The notes under the pieces are model-generated. The model searched no databases and had not been told where the DNA came from. It saw only the letters and a program-made list of their open reading frames with translations. From positions 1 to 19,851 of the forward strand of contig CANBPJ010000018.1 of assembly GCA_947371415.1 (NCBI GenBank): a stretch of DNA of 19,851 nucleotides, in the 5' to 3' direction. Shown piece by piece: positions 1 through 8,064 of this stretch (the first letter of the stretch is position 1; each line of letters begins with the position of its first letter). This stretch comes from Burkholderiaceae bacterium. GTDB taxonomy: Bacteria; Pseudomonadota; Gammaproteobacteria; Burkholderiales; Burkholderiaceae. Made by a program: the position numbers and the translations under genes.

Positions 1-1575
1 ATCCCACAGCTCATTGCCAGGACTTTGTGAGTCCGGAAAGCGAATGGTGGTCATATCGAAGTCGTATTCGTCCATGCGCTTCTGATGCAAAGCAAAGTCA
101 CTCGTCCGAATATCCACCCGAATACCCAGTTTTTCTAAATTACGCACATAGGAAGAAATCACCCTTAAGAAAAAGGGGCCGTCTTCCACCATTTCAAAAC
201 GAAAAGGCTCACCCTGCATATTGCGTAAGGCACCATCTCGGTATTGCCAACCAGCCTGAGCCAACAAGTCGCGTGCTTTACGAAGATTCTGACGCAAACT
301 ATCCGGTGCAACAGTCGAGGGTGCAGCGGGCATTGGACTAAATACTGCATCAGGTACCCACTTAGAATATTGCGCCTTGAGTGGTTTGAGTAATTTCAGC
401 TCTGCTTCAGTGGGTTTGTGCGGACCATCGAAATTCGCGCTCAGGTCGCTATTCGTAAAATAGCTATTGATGCGGCTGTATTGCTCAAAAAAGAGTTGAC
501 GATTAAGCCACTCAAAATCGAGCGCATAACCTAAAGCTTGGCGTACGCGCTGATCTTGAAAAATCGGCCTACGGACATTCATGGCAAAGCCTTGCATGCC
601 GGCACCATTCTGATTCAAAAATGCTTTCTTCTCTAAAGTGCCGTCATTAAAACGTGGGCCCACATAGCTCTTAGCCCAGTTCTTGGCGCGGTACTCCACT
701 AAAGCATCGAACTCCCCAGCTTTAAAGGCCTCTAGACGAACTGCATCATCGCTATACAGCTTGTAATTCACGCGATCAAAGTTATAAAAACCCACGCGAA
801 CATTCAGAGTCTTGCCGCCTTGGTCAGCCCAGTAGTTTGGGTTGCGCTTGAAGATCATGGTCTTACCTGCCTTGTAAGACTCAATCACATAAGGACCGCT
901 CGCCAATGGCAATTCAAAAGTGAGCTTATCGAAAGGGGTCGTCGTGCCATCGGGCTTCTTACCCCAATTACGCGAGAATACGGGTAAGGTACCCACCATC
1001 ACCGGCAACTCCGGATTGCGATTCTTAAAGTCAAAGCGAATCACGCGATCAGAGACAACTACCGCCTGCTTCACATCGGCGTAGACGGTTTTAAATTGTG
1101 GATTAGCGAGTGAGCTCATTAAAGTATCAAAGCTGTGCTTCACATCGCCCGCTAAGATAGGACTGCCATCTGAGAACTTCGCCTCAGGACGAATACGAAA
1201 TACCACCGACATCTTGTCAGGTGCCACGGCAATATCTTCTGCAATGAGTCCATAGGCACTAGAGACCTCATCTGCACTGCCAACCGCTAAAGACTCAAAC
1301 ATCAACTGAGCTACACCAGGGGCAGCCACACCCCGCAAGGTAAAGGGGTTGAACTTATCAAAGCTGGTGCGGCGATCCGGATTAGGCAGGATTAGTGTCC
1401 CACCCCTAGGCGCCTGAGGATTGACATAGTCAAAATGGCTAAATCCGTCCGCATATTTGGGCTTCCCATACTGAGCAATCCCCTGAGCACCATGGGCTAC
1501 GTTCACCGCTAGCCCAGCCAGAATGGACAGGAGCAGGAAAGTAAGGATTTGGCGGATGGCAGGGAACATGGGCAT
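1..1575 (-). CDS. YejA-like extracellular peptide-binding protein (ABC importer, SBP family 5), 3' end missing
   Basis: Periplasmic solute-binding protein of an ABC importer for peptides, closest in character to the YejA/microcin C branch of family 5 binding proteins. The minus-strand frame is open from an ATG at 1575 (second in-frame ATG at 1569) to the left edge, giving 525 codons with no stop, so the C-terminus lies outside the window. Residues about 1-30 form a Sec signal peptide (hydrophobic stretch LTFLLLSILAGLAVNV). Then come family landmarks: HFDYVNPQAPRGG near the mature N-terminus, FRIRPEAKFSDGSPI, a YVIESYKAGK stretch, RRPIFQDQRVRQALGYALDFEW, and a C-terminal SPGNELWD at the edge, typical of the YejA branch. 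The permease and ATPase genes are not visible; they could lie beyond the left edge. It diverges from fabI with a gap of about 50 bases. No good ribosome site precedes either ATG. Family is confident; the exact peptide is unknown. Confidence 0.88.
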   Translation of the reverse strand, partial: MPMFPAIRQILTFLLLSILAGLAVNVAHGAQGIAQYGKPKYADGFSHFDYVNPQAPRGGTLILPNPDRRTSFDKFNPFTLRGVAAPGVAQLMFESLAVGSADEVSSAYGLIAEDIAVAPDKMSVVFRIRPEAKFSDGSPILAGDVKHSFDTLMSSLANPQFKTVYADVKQAVVVSDRVIRFDFKNRNPELPVMVGTLPVFSRNWGKKPDGTTTPFDKLTFELPLASGPYVIESYKAGKTMIFKRNPNYWADQGGKTLNVRVGFYNFDRVNYKLYSDDAVRLEAFKAGEFDALVEYRAKNWAKSYVGPRFNDGTLEKKAFLNQNGAGMQGFAMNVRRPIFQDQRVRQALGYALDFEWLNRQLFFEQYSRINSYFTNSDLSANFDGPHKPTEAELKLLKPLKAQYSKWVPDAVFSPMPAAPSTVAPDSLRQNLRKARDLLAQAGWQYRDGALRNMQGEPFRFEMVEDGPFFLRVISSYVRNLEKLGIRVDIRTSDFALHQKRMDEYDFDMTTIRFPDSQSPGNELWD

Positions 1576-1585
1576 ATATGCAACA

Positions 1586-1615
1586 ATTGTAGATAGCAAA
1601 TCACATTTGAAGCAA
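1586..1615 (-). promoter_or_regulatory. Candidate sigma-70 promoter for the YejA-like gene
   Basis: Reading the minus strand, TTGCTT (1610-1615) and TACAAT (1586-1591) are separated by 18 bases and point at the start codon at 1575/1569. The -10 matches 5 of 6 consensus bases but the -35 only 3 of 6. The -35 would overlap the fabI ribosome site. It is a by-eye call on a short AT-rich gap, so it is weak. Confidence 0.25.
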
Positions 1616-1625
1616 AGGACACAAT

Positions 1626-2411
1626 ATGGGCTTTCTCGCTGGCAAAAAAATTCTGATTACCGGCCTTCTTTCTAACCGCTCTATTGCCTATGGCATTGCC
1701 AAGGCATGTCATCGCGAAGGGGCTGAACTGGCCTTTACCTACGTGGGTGAGCGCTTTAAAGACCGAATTGTCGATTTCGCCAAAGAATTCAATACTGAAT
1801 TGATTTTTGATTGCGATGTTGGCAGTGATGAGCAGATTTCTGCCCTATTTAAAGATTTAGCAAAATCCTGGCCTCAGTTTGATGGTTTTGTACACGCCAT
1901 TGGTTTTGCACCACGCGAAGCAATTGCCGGAGACTTTTTAGAAGGCCTCTCTCGCGAAGGCTTCAAGATTGCCCACGACATCTCTGCCTATAGCTTTCCA
2001 GCGATGGCAAAAGAAGCCTTGCCAATGTTGCGTGACAAATCCTCTTTACTCACATTGACCTATTTGGGTAGCTTACGTAATGTTCCCAACTACAACACAA
2101 TGGGTCTCGCCAAGGCGTCTTTAGAGGCATCAGTTCGCTACATTGCAGGCTCAGTTGGGCCCAAGGGTATTCGCGCCAACGGCATCTCGGCCGGCCCGAT
2201 CAAAACTTTAGCTGCCGCCGGCATCAAGGGCTTCGGCAAGATTTTGGAAGCAGTTGAACAAACTGCCCCAATGCGTCGCAACGTCACGATTGATGACGTT
2301 GGCAATACGGCCGCCTTCTTGTTGTCCGATTTGGCAAACGGCATTACTGCAGAAATCATTTACGTTGATAACGGCTTTAGCCAAGTTGTTGGCGGAATGG
2401 AAGAAGTTTGA
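1626..2411 (+). CDS. fabI: Enoyl-[acyl-carrier-protein] reductase (NADH), FabI
   Basis: Catalyses the last reduction of each fatty acid elongation cycle, enoyl-ACP to acyl-ACP, in the cytoplasm. The 261-residue length is normal for FabI. The protein is a short-chain dehydrogenase fold with the FabI-type nucleotide loop GLLSNRSIAYGIAK (residues 13-26) in place of the classical glycine motif. The catalytic set is intact: Tyr146 (LTYLGS), Tyr156 and Lys163 in NYNTMGLAK, the same numbers as in E. coli FabI. Residues lining the triclosan/diazaborine pocket in E. coli (Gly93, Phe94, Met159, Phe203) also appear at the same positions, so the enzyme should be of the inhibitor-sensitive type. The ATG at 1626 has AAAGGA six bases upstream (1614-1619). 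Its stop overlaps the TTG start of chrA. Very confident. Confidence 0.97.
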   Translation: MGFLAGKKILITGLLSNRSIAYGIAKACHREGAELAFTYVGERFKDRIVDFAKEFNTELIFDCDVGSDEQISALFKDLAKSWPQFDGFVHAIGFAPREAIAGDFLEGLSREGFKIAHDISAYSFPAMAKEALPMLRDKSSLLTLTYLGSLRNVPNYNTMGLAKASLEASVRYIAGSVGPKGIRANGISAGPIKTLAAAGIKGFGKILEAVEQTAPMRRNVTIDDVGNTAAFLLSDLANGITAEIIYVDNGFSQVVGGMEEV

Positions 2412-3736
2412 ATGTCCCACTAGGCGAGGCCCTCAAGTTTTGGGCTAAGCTTGGCTTTATTAGTTTTGGTGGGCCTGCCGGTCAAATTGCAGTTCTTCAC
2501 CAAGAGCTTGTCGAGAAGCGTCGCTGGATTTCTGAGCGGCGCTTTTTACATGCACTCAACTATTGCATGCTCCTTCCTGGGCCAGAAGCCCAGCAGCTAG
2601 TTACCTATATTGGCTGGCTCATGCATCGCACTTGGGGCGGCGTCTTGGCAGGCACCCTCTTTGTACTCCCCTCGCTCTTCATTTTGATTGGCCTGTCTTG
2701 GGTATATCTGACATTTGGGCAGGTACCTTGGATTGCCGCCATCTTCTTTGGCATCAAACCTGCCGTGACTGCCATCGTCCTGCATGCCGCAGTTCGAATT
2801 GGAAAGCGCACGATCCACAATCAAGCACTCCGTGCGATTGCACTACTTTCATTTCTAGCAATCTTCGTACTTAATCTTGCCTTCCCCATCATTGTCTTGT
2901 GCGCAGCCTTGGCTGGAATTTGGGGTGGCAAACGTTACCCACAATATTTTCAACAAACTGGCTCGCACGGCACCGGTAGTGAGAAGCATTATGGTGCTGC
3001 GCTGATTGACGATGACACACCAACTCCAGACCACGCCCAGTTTTCTGCGAAGAAGCTCATTGCGCAGAGCTCAGTTGCTATCTTGCTTTGGTCAATTCCA
3101 TTTGCTACGCTTGCTCTGCTTTTTGGATGGCAAACACTCTACCCGCAAATTGCTTGGTTCTTCACTAAAGCTGCCTTTTTGACTTTTGGTGGTGCTTACG
3201 CGGTTTTGCCTTACGTCTACCAAGGTGCAGTAGACCAATTTCATTGGCTTAGTGCTGGCCAGATGATCGATGGCTTAGCGCTTGGCGAAACCACCCCTGG
3301 ACCACTCATCATGGTCGTAGCCTTTGTTGGTTACCTGGCGGGTCATATTCAAAACCTGATTGGCAATACCAATCCATTTTGGTTTGGTGTGCTTGGTGCC
3401 TGTGTCGCAACTTGGTTTACTTTTCTACCCTCCTTTTTCCTAGTCTTGGTTGGCGGCCCACTGATTGAATCCACTCATGGCAAGCTGAGCTTTACAGCGC
3501 CCCTGACTGCAATTTCCGCAGCCGTAGTTGGCGTGATTGCCAACCTCGGCCTGTTCTTTGCTTATCACGTCTTCTTTCCCCATGGTCTTGGGGGCTCAAT
3601 CTCTTGGGTCTCTATTGCGATCACCATATTTGCTGGTCTTGCCCTCTTTAAGTTTCAAAAGGGAGTTATCAGCGTTTTGACTGGTTCCGCGCTTGCCGGG
3701 CTACTCAGTTATTTAGTTACTAGCTTATTGATCTAG
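2408..3736 (+). CDS. chrA: Chromate transporter, two-domain ChrA (CHR) family
   Basis: Inner-membrane protein of the CHR family, known for proton-linked chromate efflux; the family also includes members of unproven substrate. At 442 residues it is the long, duplicated form. The first half has KLGFISFGGPAGQIAVLH (about 14-31) and MLLPGPEAQQLVTYIGW (54-70). The second half repeats the pattern as AAFLTFGGAYAVLPYVYQ (255-272) and ALGETTPGPLIMVVAFVGY (291-309). A hydrophilic linker (about 176-215) separates the halves. I expect ten or more membrane helices. The start is a TTG at 2408 overlapping the fabI stop (TTGA). The ATG one base after that stop is in another frame and ends at once, and the residues after TTG match the usual CHR N-terminus, so TTG is the likely start and implies coupling to fabI. 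Real chromate transport is not provable from sequence. Confidence 0.92.
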   Translation: MNVPLGEALKFWAKLGFISFGGPAGQIAVLHQELVEKRRWISERRFLHALNYCMLLPGPEAQQLVTYIGWLMHRTWGGVLAGTLFVLPSLFILIGLSWVYLTFGQVPWIAAIFFGIKPAVTAIVLHAAVRIGKRTIHNQALRAIALLSFLAIFVLNLAFPIIVLCAALAGIWGGKRYPQYFQQTGSHGTGSEKHYGAALIDDDTPTPDHAQFSAKKLIAQSSVAILLWSIPFATLALLFGWQTLYPQIAWFFTKAAFLTFGGAYAVLPYVYQGAVDQFHWLSAGQMIDGLALGETTPGPLIMVVAFVGYLAGHIQNLIGNTNPFWFGVLGACVATWFTFLPSFFLVLVGGPLIESTHGKLSFTAPLTAISAAVVGVIANLGLFFAYHVFFPHGLGGSISWVSIAITIFAGLALFKFQKGVISVLTGSALAGLLSYLVTSLLI

Positions 3737-3767
3737 CAAAGCTGTATTAAGGGCTGAAATTGGCATA

Positions 3768-4652
3768 ATGGCACTTATGCGAATCGAACCTCAAACTATC
3801 CCCCACCTCCAAGAGTGGCTCGGTAAAACAGAGTCCCTCCAAGACACCGTTACCGCTGCGCCCGTGAAAGCCCTATCGGCCACACTAGATCGCCCCGATC
3901 CAGCGCCAAGCAAAGGGACATTTCTGCCGGAGTTATGGCATTGGCTGTATTTTTTGCCCTGCGCCCTTCAATCTGAAATTGGCCCCGATGGACATCCAAA
4001 ACGTGGTGGCTTTTTACCCCCCGTACCATTACCACGACGCATGTGGGCCGGCAGTCGAGTTCAGTGGTTAGCGCCATTGTCAGTAGGCGATGAAATCGAA
4101 CGCATTTCCAAAATTGAATCCGTTACACACAAGGCAGGCCGCACTGGCGATCTCATTTTTGTTTTAGTAAAACATGAGATCTCCAATCAACATGGCTTGG
4201 CTTTAGTTGAAGAGCATGACATCGTGTATCGAGATGCTCCAGGTCCAGAAGATAAGCCTGTTGCACCGACACCTGCGCCTGCTGATGGAAAGTGGACGAA
4301 GACCATCACTCCCGATGATGTATTCTTATTTCGGTACTCCGCGCTCACATTTAACGGCCATCGCATTCATTACGATCGCAAATACGTTACTGAGGTTGAA
4401 GGCTATCCTGGACTCATTGTTCATGGCCCTTTGATTGCCACCTTATTAGTGGACCTAGTACGCCAAAGCATTCCAGGCTGCACTCTCAAGAGTTTTGAGT
4501 TCCGCGCCATTCGCCCCACTTTCGATATCAATATTTTTAAGGTCAGCGCTAAACCCGATCTTGAAAAAGATCCTTCTGGAAAAACAATCTCGATTTGGGC
4601 TCAGGATCATGAAGGATGGCTCACGATGCAGGCCACTGCCGTTTTGGCGTAA
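3768..4652 (+). CDS. MaoC/HTD2-like hotdog hydratase (COG3777; itaconyl-/3-methylfumaryl-CoA hydratase type)
   Basis: A double-hotdog enoyl-CoA hydratase of 294 residues. This group includes the 3-methylfumaryl-CoA hydratase of the Chloroflexus 3-hydroxypropionate cycle and itaconyl-CoA hydratases (Ich), which form citramalyl-CoA. The N-terminal half (about 10-155) is the FAS1-like dehydratase domain with GGFLPPVPLPRRMWAGSR (80-97). The C-terminal half carries the active-site-like stretch SALTFNGHRIHYDRKY (191-206), with Asn196, His198, His201 and Asp203, followed by GLIVHGPL (215-222), the MaoC hallmark. The start is either the ATG at 3768 or the fourth codon ATG at 3777; neither has a convincing ribosome site. 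It sits 31 bases after chrA and 18 bases before the MmgE/PrpD gene. With the CitE-like gene downstream, a role in C5-dicarboxyl-CoA hydration is a good inference; the precise substrate is not shown. Confidence 0.85.
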   Translation: MALMRIEPQTIPHLQEWLGKTESLQDTVTAAPVKALSATLDRPDPAPSKGTFLPELWHWLYFLPCALQSEIGPDGHPKRGGFLPPVPLPRRMWAGSRVQWLAPLSVGDEIERISKIESVTHKAGRTGDLIFVLVKHEISNQHGLALVEEHDIVYRDAPGPEDKPVAPTPAPADGKWTKTITPDDVFLFRYSALTFNGHRIHYDRKYVTEVEGYPGLIVHGPLIATLLVDLVRQSIPGCTLKSFEFRAIRPTFDINIFKVSAKPDLEKDPSGKTISIWAQDHEGWLTMQATAVLA

Positions 4653-4670
4653 TTAAATAACAATTTATCT

Positions 4671-6041
4671 ATGACAACTTCACACCCATCCAAAACTCTA
4701 GCCACCTTTGCTTCTCAATTAAAGATGAGCGATATTCCAAACGAAGTTCTGAATCGTGCCGAAGATTTATTGGTGGATTGGTTTGGATCTGCGATTGCCG
4801 GAAAAGGTTCGCGCCCAGTAGAAACGATTACACAGTTTGCCCACAACATGGGGGGCTTTAATAGCGCCAATCCTGGGAGCGCTGAAATTCTGATTAATCG
4901 CACGAGCTCGAGCCCTTTCTTGGCCGCATTAGCCAATGCAGCAGCATCCCATGTGGCTGAGCAAGACGATGTTCACAATGGCTCTGTCTTTCATCCGGCT
5001 ACGGTGGTGTTTCCAGCAGCCTTGGCGACCGCGCAAACGATTGGCGCTTCAGGCGAAGATCTTCTTGTCGCTGCTGTTGCTGGTTATGAAGTCGGTATTC
5101 GGGTTGGAGAATTCTTGGGTCGCTCGCATTACAAAATATTTCACACTACGGGAACTGCAGGCACCTTGGCTTCCGCTGCTGCCGTAGGGCATCTACTCAA
5201 ACTCAATCCCACCCAAATGTTGCATGCCTTTGGTTCTGCTGGCACGCAGTCTGCCGGCCTGTGGGAGTTTCTCCGTGATGCTGCAGACTCCAAACAGTTA
5301 CATACCGCACATGCTGCTGCTACTGGGCTGATGTCAGCCTACCTCGCTCAGTCTGGCTTTACTGGTGCAGAGCACATTCTGGAAGGTAAGCAAGGTTTGG
5401 CTGCTGGTATGTCGAGCGATGCGGATCTCAGTAAGTTGACCGACAGATTAGGCGATCGATGGACCATTGCAGAGACGAGCTTCAAATATCATGCTTCTTG
5501 TCGTCACACCCACCCAGCTGCAGATGCACTGCTGCAAGTAATGCTTGCGTATGATCTCAAGCCTAGTGATATTGCTAAAGTTGAAACCTTGGTGCACCAA
5601 GGTGCGATTGATGTTCTTGGCCCAGTGACCGATCCAACAACAGTGCATCAATCGAAGTTTTCGATGGGAACAGTACTGGCGCTGATTGCGCATTATCAGT
5701 TTGCAGGCCTGCAAGAGTTTGATCAACATTTTCATGATCAAGAAATTTGCGCATTCCGGGATCGCGTCACCATGACTTTGGATCCCGAAGTAGATGGTGC
5801 CTATCCACAACGCTGGATTGGCAAGGTCAAAGTCTATTTACAGAATGGTGATGTACTCGAAGGTCGTGTGGATGAACCGAAGGGTGACCCTGGCAACACT
5901 TTAAGTCGCGCTGAAATCACCGATAAGGCCATGCGTCTTGCTGCATTTAGTGGCGGTGCAACGCCCAGTGAAATGAGCGCAGCCATTGAGCGCTTGTGGA
6001 ATATTCGCAAACAAGTCAAGATGGGTCTACTGATCTCCTAG
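4671..6041 (+). CDS. MmgE/PrpD family protein (2-methylcitrate dehydratase / cis-aconitate decarboxylase fold)
   Basis: Member of the MmgE/PrpD superfamily, which holds 2-methylcitrate dehydratases, immune-responsive cis-aconitate decarboxylases and many unassigned dehydratases. The 456 residues match the usual size. Visible landmarks are HVAEQDDVHNGSVFHPATVV (94-113), KIFHTTGTAGTLASAAAVG (155-173), the lysine in DAADSKQLHTAHAAATGL (Lys208) and SFKYHASCRHTHPAADAL (270-287). These supply the Asp, His, His, Lys and His cluster expected of the active site (roughly Asp99/100, His108, His158, Lys208, His274). The ATG at 4671 is preceded by an AT-rich leader without a ribosome site. Known itaconate gene clusters (P. 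aeruginosa ict-ich-ccl region) also carry an MmgE/PrpD gene of uncertain job, so the neighbourhood fits. The reaction here is unassigned. Confidence 0.9.
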   Translation: MTTSHPSKTLATFASQLKMSDIPNEVLNRAEDLLVDWFGSAIAGKGSRPVETITQFAHNMGGFNSANPGSAEILINRTSSSPFLAALANAAASHVAEQDDVHNGSVFHPATVVFPAALATAQTIGASGEDLLVAAVAGYEVGIRVGEFLGRSHYKIFHTTGTAGTLASAAAVGHLLKLNPTQMLHAFGSAGTQSAGLWEFLRDAADSKQLHTAHAAATGLMSAYLAQSGFTGAEHILEGKQGLAAGMSSDADLSKLTDRLGDRWTIAETSFKYHASCRHTHPAADALLQVMLAYDLKPSDIAKVETLVHQGAIDVLGPVTDPTTVHQSKFSMGTVLALIAHYQFAGLQEFDQHFHDQEICAFRDRVTMTLDPEVDGAYPQRWIGKVKVYLQNGDVLEGRVDEPKGDPGNTLSRAEITDKAMRLAAFSGGATPSEMSAAIERLWNIRKQVKMGLLIS

Positions 6042-6064
6042 CTTCTTACTTTTTACTTTCCCAT

Positions 6065-6910
6065 ATGAACCCACTCGATACACCCATTGGCTTTAGCAGC
6101 TCTTTCTTATTTGTTCCGGGCACCCGCCCAGACCGTTTTGCCAAAGCCTTAGATAGCGGTGCCGATGGCATCATCATTGATCTAGAAGATGCGGTTGCCG
6201 AAGAAGATAAAGAATCAGCGCGAGCGGCCCTCCGCGCTGCTTGGCCTACATTTACCGCTGAACAGAAAAAGCGCTTAATCATTCGCTCAAATTCCCCTGG
6301 TAGCAAGTTTTACGCAGCAGACTTGATCTTGGTGCAAGCGCTAGATGCGGCCTGCTTACTAATACCCAAAAGTGAATCGCTCGATCAGATAAATGGGGCT
6401 GCGCAGATTCTGCCAAATACCGCGATCATTCCGATGATTGAGACTGCCGTCGGCCTTGATCGTCTCAATGAAATTGCAAACTCCGAACAAGTATTGCGCC
6501 TTGCTTTAGGCAATATTGATTTGCAAGCAGACCTAGGGATGGTGTGCGACCCCCAGGAAAGCGAACTCCACACTGCCCGCTTTCAGATCGTGCTGGCCTC
6601 ACGCCTAGCGCAAATTGCCCCTCCAATTGATGGGGTTACCCCCTCCACCGACGATATTGAGCGCATCACGAATGACGCTGAACGCGCCAAAAGAATGGGC
6701 TTTGGCGGTAAGTTGTGCATTCACCCAAAACAAGTTGCCTTGGTCAGGGCTGCATTTATGCCTACAGCCGAAGAGCTCTCTTGGGCTCATCGAGTGATTG
6801 AGGCGGATAAGGCATCCAAAGGTGGTGCAGTAAAACTGGATGGCCGCATGATTGACCGACCAGTGGTCCTATTAGCACAAAGAACTTTGGCGCTTGCTGG
6901 TAAACCCTAA
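6065..6910 (+). CDS. CitE/HpcH-family lyase (citramalyl-/malyl-CoA lyase-like)
   Basis: A TIM-barrel, magnesium-dependent CoA-ester lyase of the CitE/HpcH/HpaI superfamily, 281 residues from the ATG at 6065. Motifs in order: SFLFVPGTRPDRFAKAL (13-29), GIIIDLEDAVAEEDK (35-49) with the acidic metal/substrate region, the CoA-side arginine in IIRSNSPG (72-79), IPMIETAVGLDRL (122-134) with the metal-binding glutamate, LALGNIDLQADLG (146-158) with the second metal acid, and GFGGKLCIHPKQV (212-224). The frame is open back to 5996, but the family N-terminus matches a start at 6065, which leaves a 23-base pyrimidine-rich gap after the PrpD gene and no ribosome site. Next to an Ich-type hydratase the best reading is citramalyl-CoA lyase (to acetyl-CoA and pyruvate); malyl-CoA or another beta-hydroxyacyl-CoA is possible. 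Confidence 0.88.
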   Translation: MNPLDTPIGFSSSFLFVPGTRPDRFAKALDSGADGIIIDLEDAVAEEDKESARAALRAAWPTFTAEQKKRLIIRSNSPGSKFYAADLILVQALDAACLLIPKSESLDQINGAAQILPNTAIIPMIETAVGLDRLNEIANSEQVLRLALGNIDLQADLGMVCDPQESELHTARFQIVLASRLAQIAPPIDGVTPSTDDIERITNDAERAKRMGFGGKLCIHPKQVALVRAAFMPTAEELSWAHRVIEADKASKGGAVKLDGRMIDRPVVLLAQRTLALAGKP

Positions 6911-6967
6911 AGCTGATGAGGCCTAAAGGTGGCAAAATTGCTATGCATTACATATACGGAGACATCG

Positions 6968-7960
6968 ATGAAATTTAAGAAAACACTACTCACTGGAATT
7001 GCTGCTGTAGCAGGCGCCAGCGCTTTACTCACCAGCAATATTGCACTTGCCCAAAAGGAATGGCCGACCAAATCCATTCAAATGGTTGTGCCCTTTGCTG
7101 CTGGCGGCCCAACTGATACGATCGCCCGCTTAATTGCAGTGCCGATGGGCCAAGCTTTAGGCCAAACCGTCGTAGTTGAAAACGTTCCTGGTGCTGGTGG
7201 AACAATCGCCTCCACCAAAGTAGCTCGTGCAGCTCCGGACGGCTACACCATCTATATTCACCATATGGGTATGGCTACAGCAAACGCCCTGTATGACAAG
7301 CTCCCGTATGACCCAATGACTAGCTTTGAGTACATCGGCCAAGTAGCTGACGTACCAATGGTATTGCTAGGTAAAAAAGATTTGCCTGCCAACAACTTTA
7401 AAGAACTTGAGGCCTACATCAAGGCCAATGGCTCAAAAGTAACCATGGCTAATGCTGGTCCTGGTGCAGTGTCACAACTGTGTGGCTTGTTGTTTCAGAG
7501 CCGTTTAGGTGTTAAGTTGACCAACATCCCTTACAAAGGAACTGGCCCTGCTTTGACAGACCTCTTGGGTGGTCAAGTTGATCTCTTGTGCGACCAAACT
7601 ACACAAACCATTCCTTACATCAAGGATGGTCGTGTGAAAGCATTTGGTACAACCACGATGAAGCGTTTACCTGCAATTCCTAACGTTCCCACTTTGAACG
7701 AACAAGGTCTTAAAGGTTTTGAAGTAAAAGTTTGGCATGGTGTGTACGCTCCAAAAGGAACACCTCAACCTGTGCTGGATAAAATCAATGCCGCTCTGAA
7801 GAAGGCATTGAACACTCCTGACGTTAGAAAGCGCTTGGAAGATTCCAATATTGATATCGTGCCAATGGATAAAGTATCTGCCAAAGGCCTCAAGTCTCAT
7901 CTTGAAAGCGAAATCAACGTCTGGGGTCCAGTCATTCGCAAATCAAATATTCCAGATTAA
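6968..7960 (+). CDS. TctC/Bug-type periplasmic carboxylate-binding protein (tripartite tricarboxylate transporter)
   Basis: Periplasmic binding protein of the TctC family, 330 residues from the ATG at 6968, which has GGAG six bases upstream (6958-6961). An in-frame upstream start at 6929 would put the signal peptide inside the protein and is unlikely. Residues 1-28 are a Sec signal ending ALA-QK. Family motifs follow: MVVPFAAGGPTDTIARLI (39-56), ENVPGAGGTIAS, RAAPDGYTI, NIPYKGTGPALTDLLGGQVD and a C-terminal YAPKGTPQPVL. These proteins capture carboxylates and hand them to a TctAB permease; none is present here, so it would have to be encoded elsewhere, as is common in Burkholderiales. Its position straight after the hydratase/PrpD/CitE genes suggests that its ligand is the acid degraded by them. 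A strong hairpin follows 17 bases after the stop. Confidence 0.92.
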   Translation: MKFKKTLLTGIAAVAGASALLTSNIALAQKEWPTKSIQMVVPFAAGGPTDTIARLIAVPMGQALGQTVVVENVPGAGGTIASTKVARAAPDGYTIYIHHMGMATANALYDKLPYDPMTSFEYIGQVADVPMVLLGKKDLPANNFKELEAYIKANGSKVTMANAGPGAVSQLCGLLFQSRLGVKLTNIPYKGTGPALTDLLGGQVDLLCDQTTQTIPYIKDGRVKAFGTTTMKRLPAIPNVPTLNEQGLKGFEVKVWHGVYAPKGTPQPVLDKINAALKKALNTPDVRKRLEDSNIDIVPMDKVSAKGLKSHLESEINVWGPVIRKSNIPD

Positions 7961-7977
7961 TTTCCGGATTAGCAGTC

Positions 7978-8012
7978 AACAAAAAAGCCAGCAGATCGCT
8001 GGCTTTTTTGTT
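7978..8012. terminator. Bidirectional Rho-independent terminator between convergent units
   Basis: A 15-base perfect stem (AACAAAAAAGCCAGC at 7978-7992 with its complement at 7998-8012) around the loop AGATC. The GC core GCCAGC is flanked by A6 on one side and T6 on the other, so it ends in a T-run on either strand. It lies 17 bases after the TctC stop and about 52 bases after the stop of the opposing operon. Confidence 0.93.
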
Positions 8013-8064
8013 ATCTAAAGATTGATGTTCGTCGGACCAGCAAGTCCCAGTCTACAAAATCACT

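Noticed and set aside
27..341. Open plus-strand frame of 104 codons
   Set aside because: It lies antisense to the well-supported peptide-binding protein and has no family-like sequence.
2412..2423. ATG directly after the fabI stop as a chrA start
   Set aside because: It is in a different frame from the transporter and reaches a stop after three codons.
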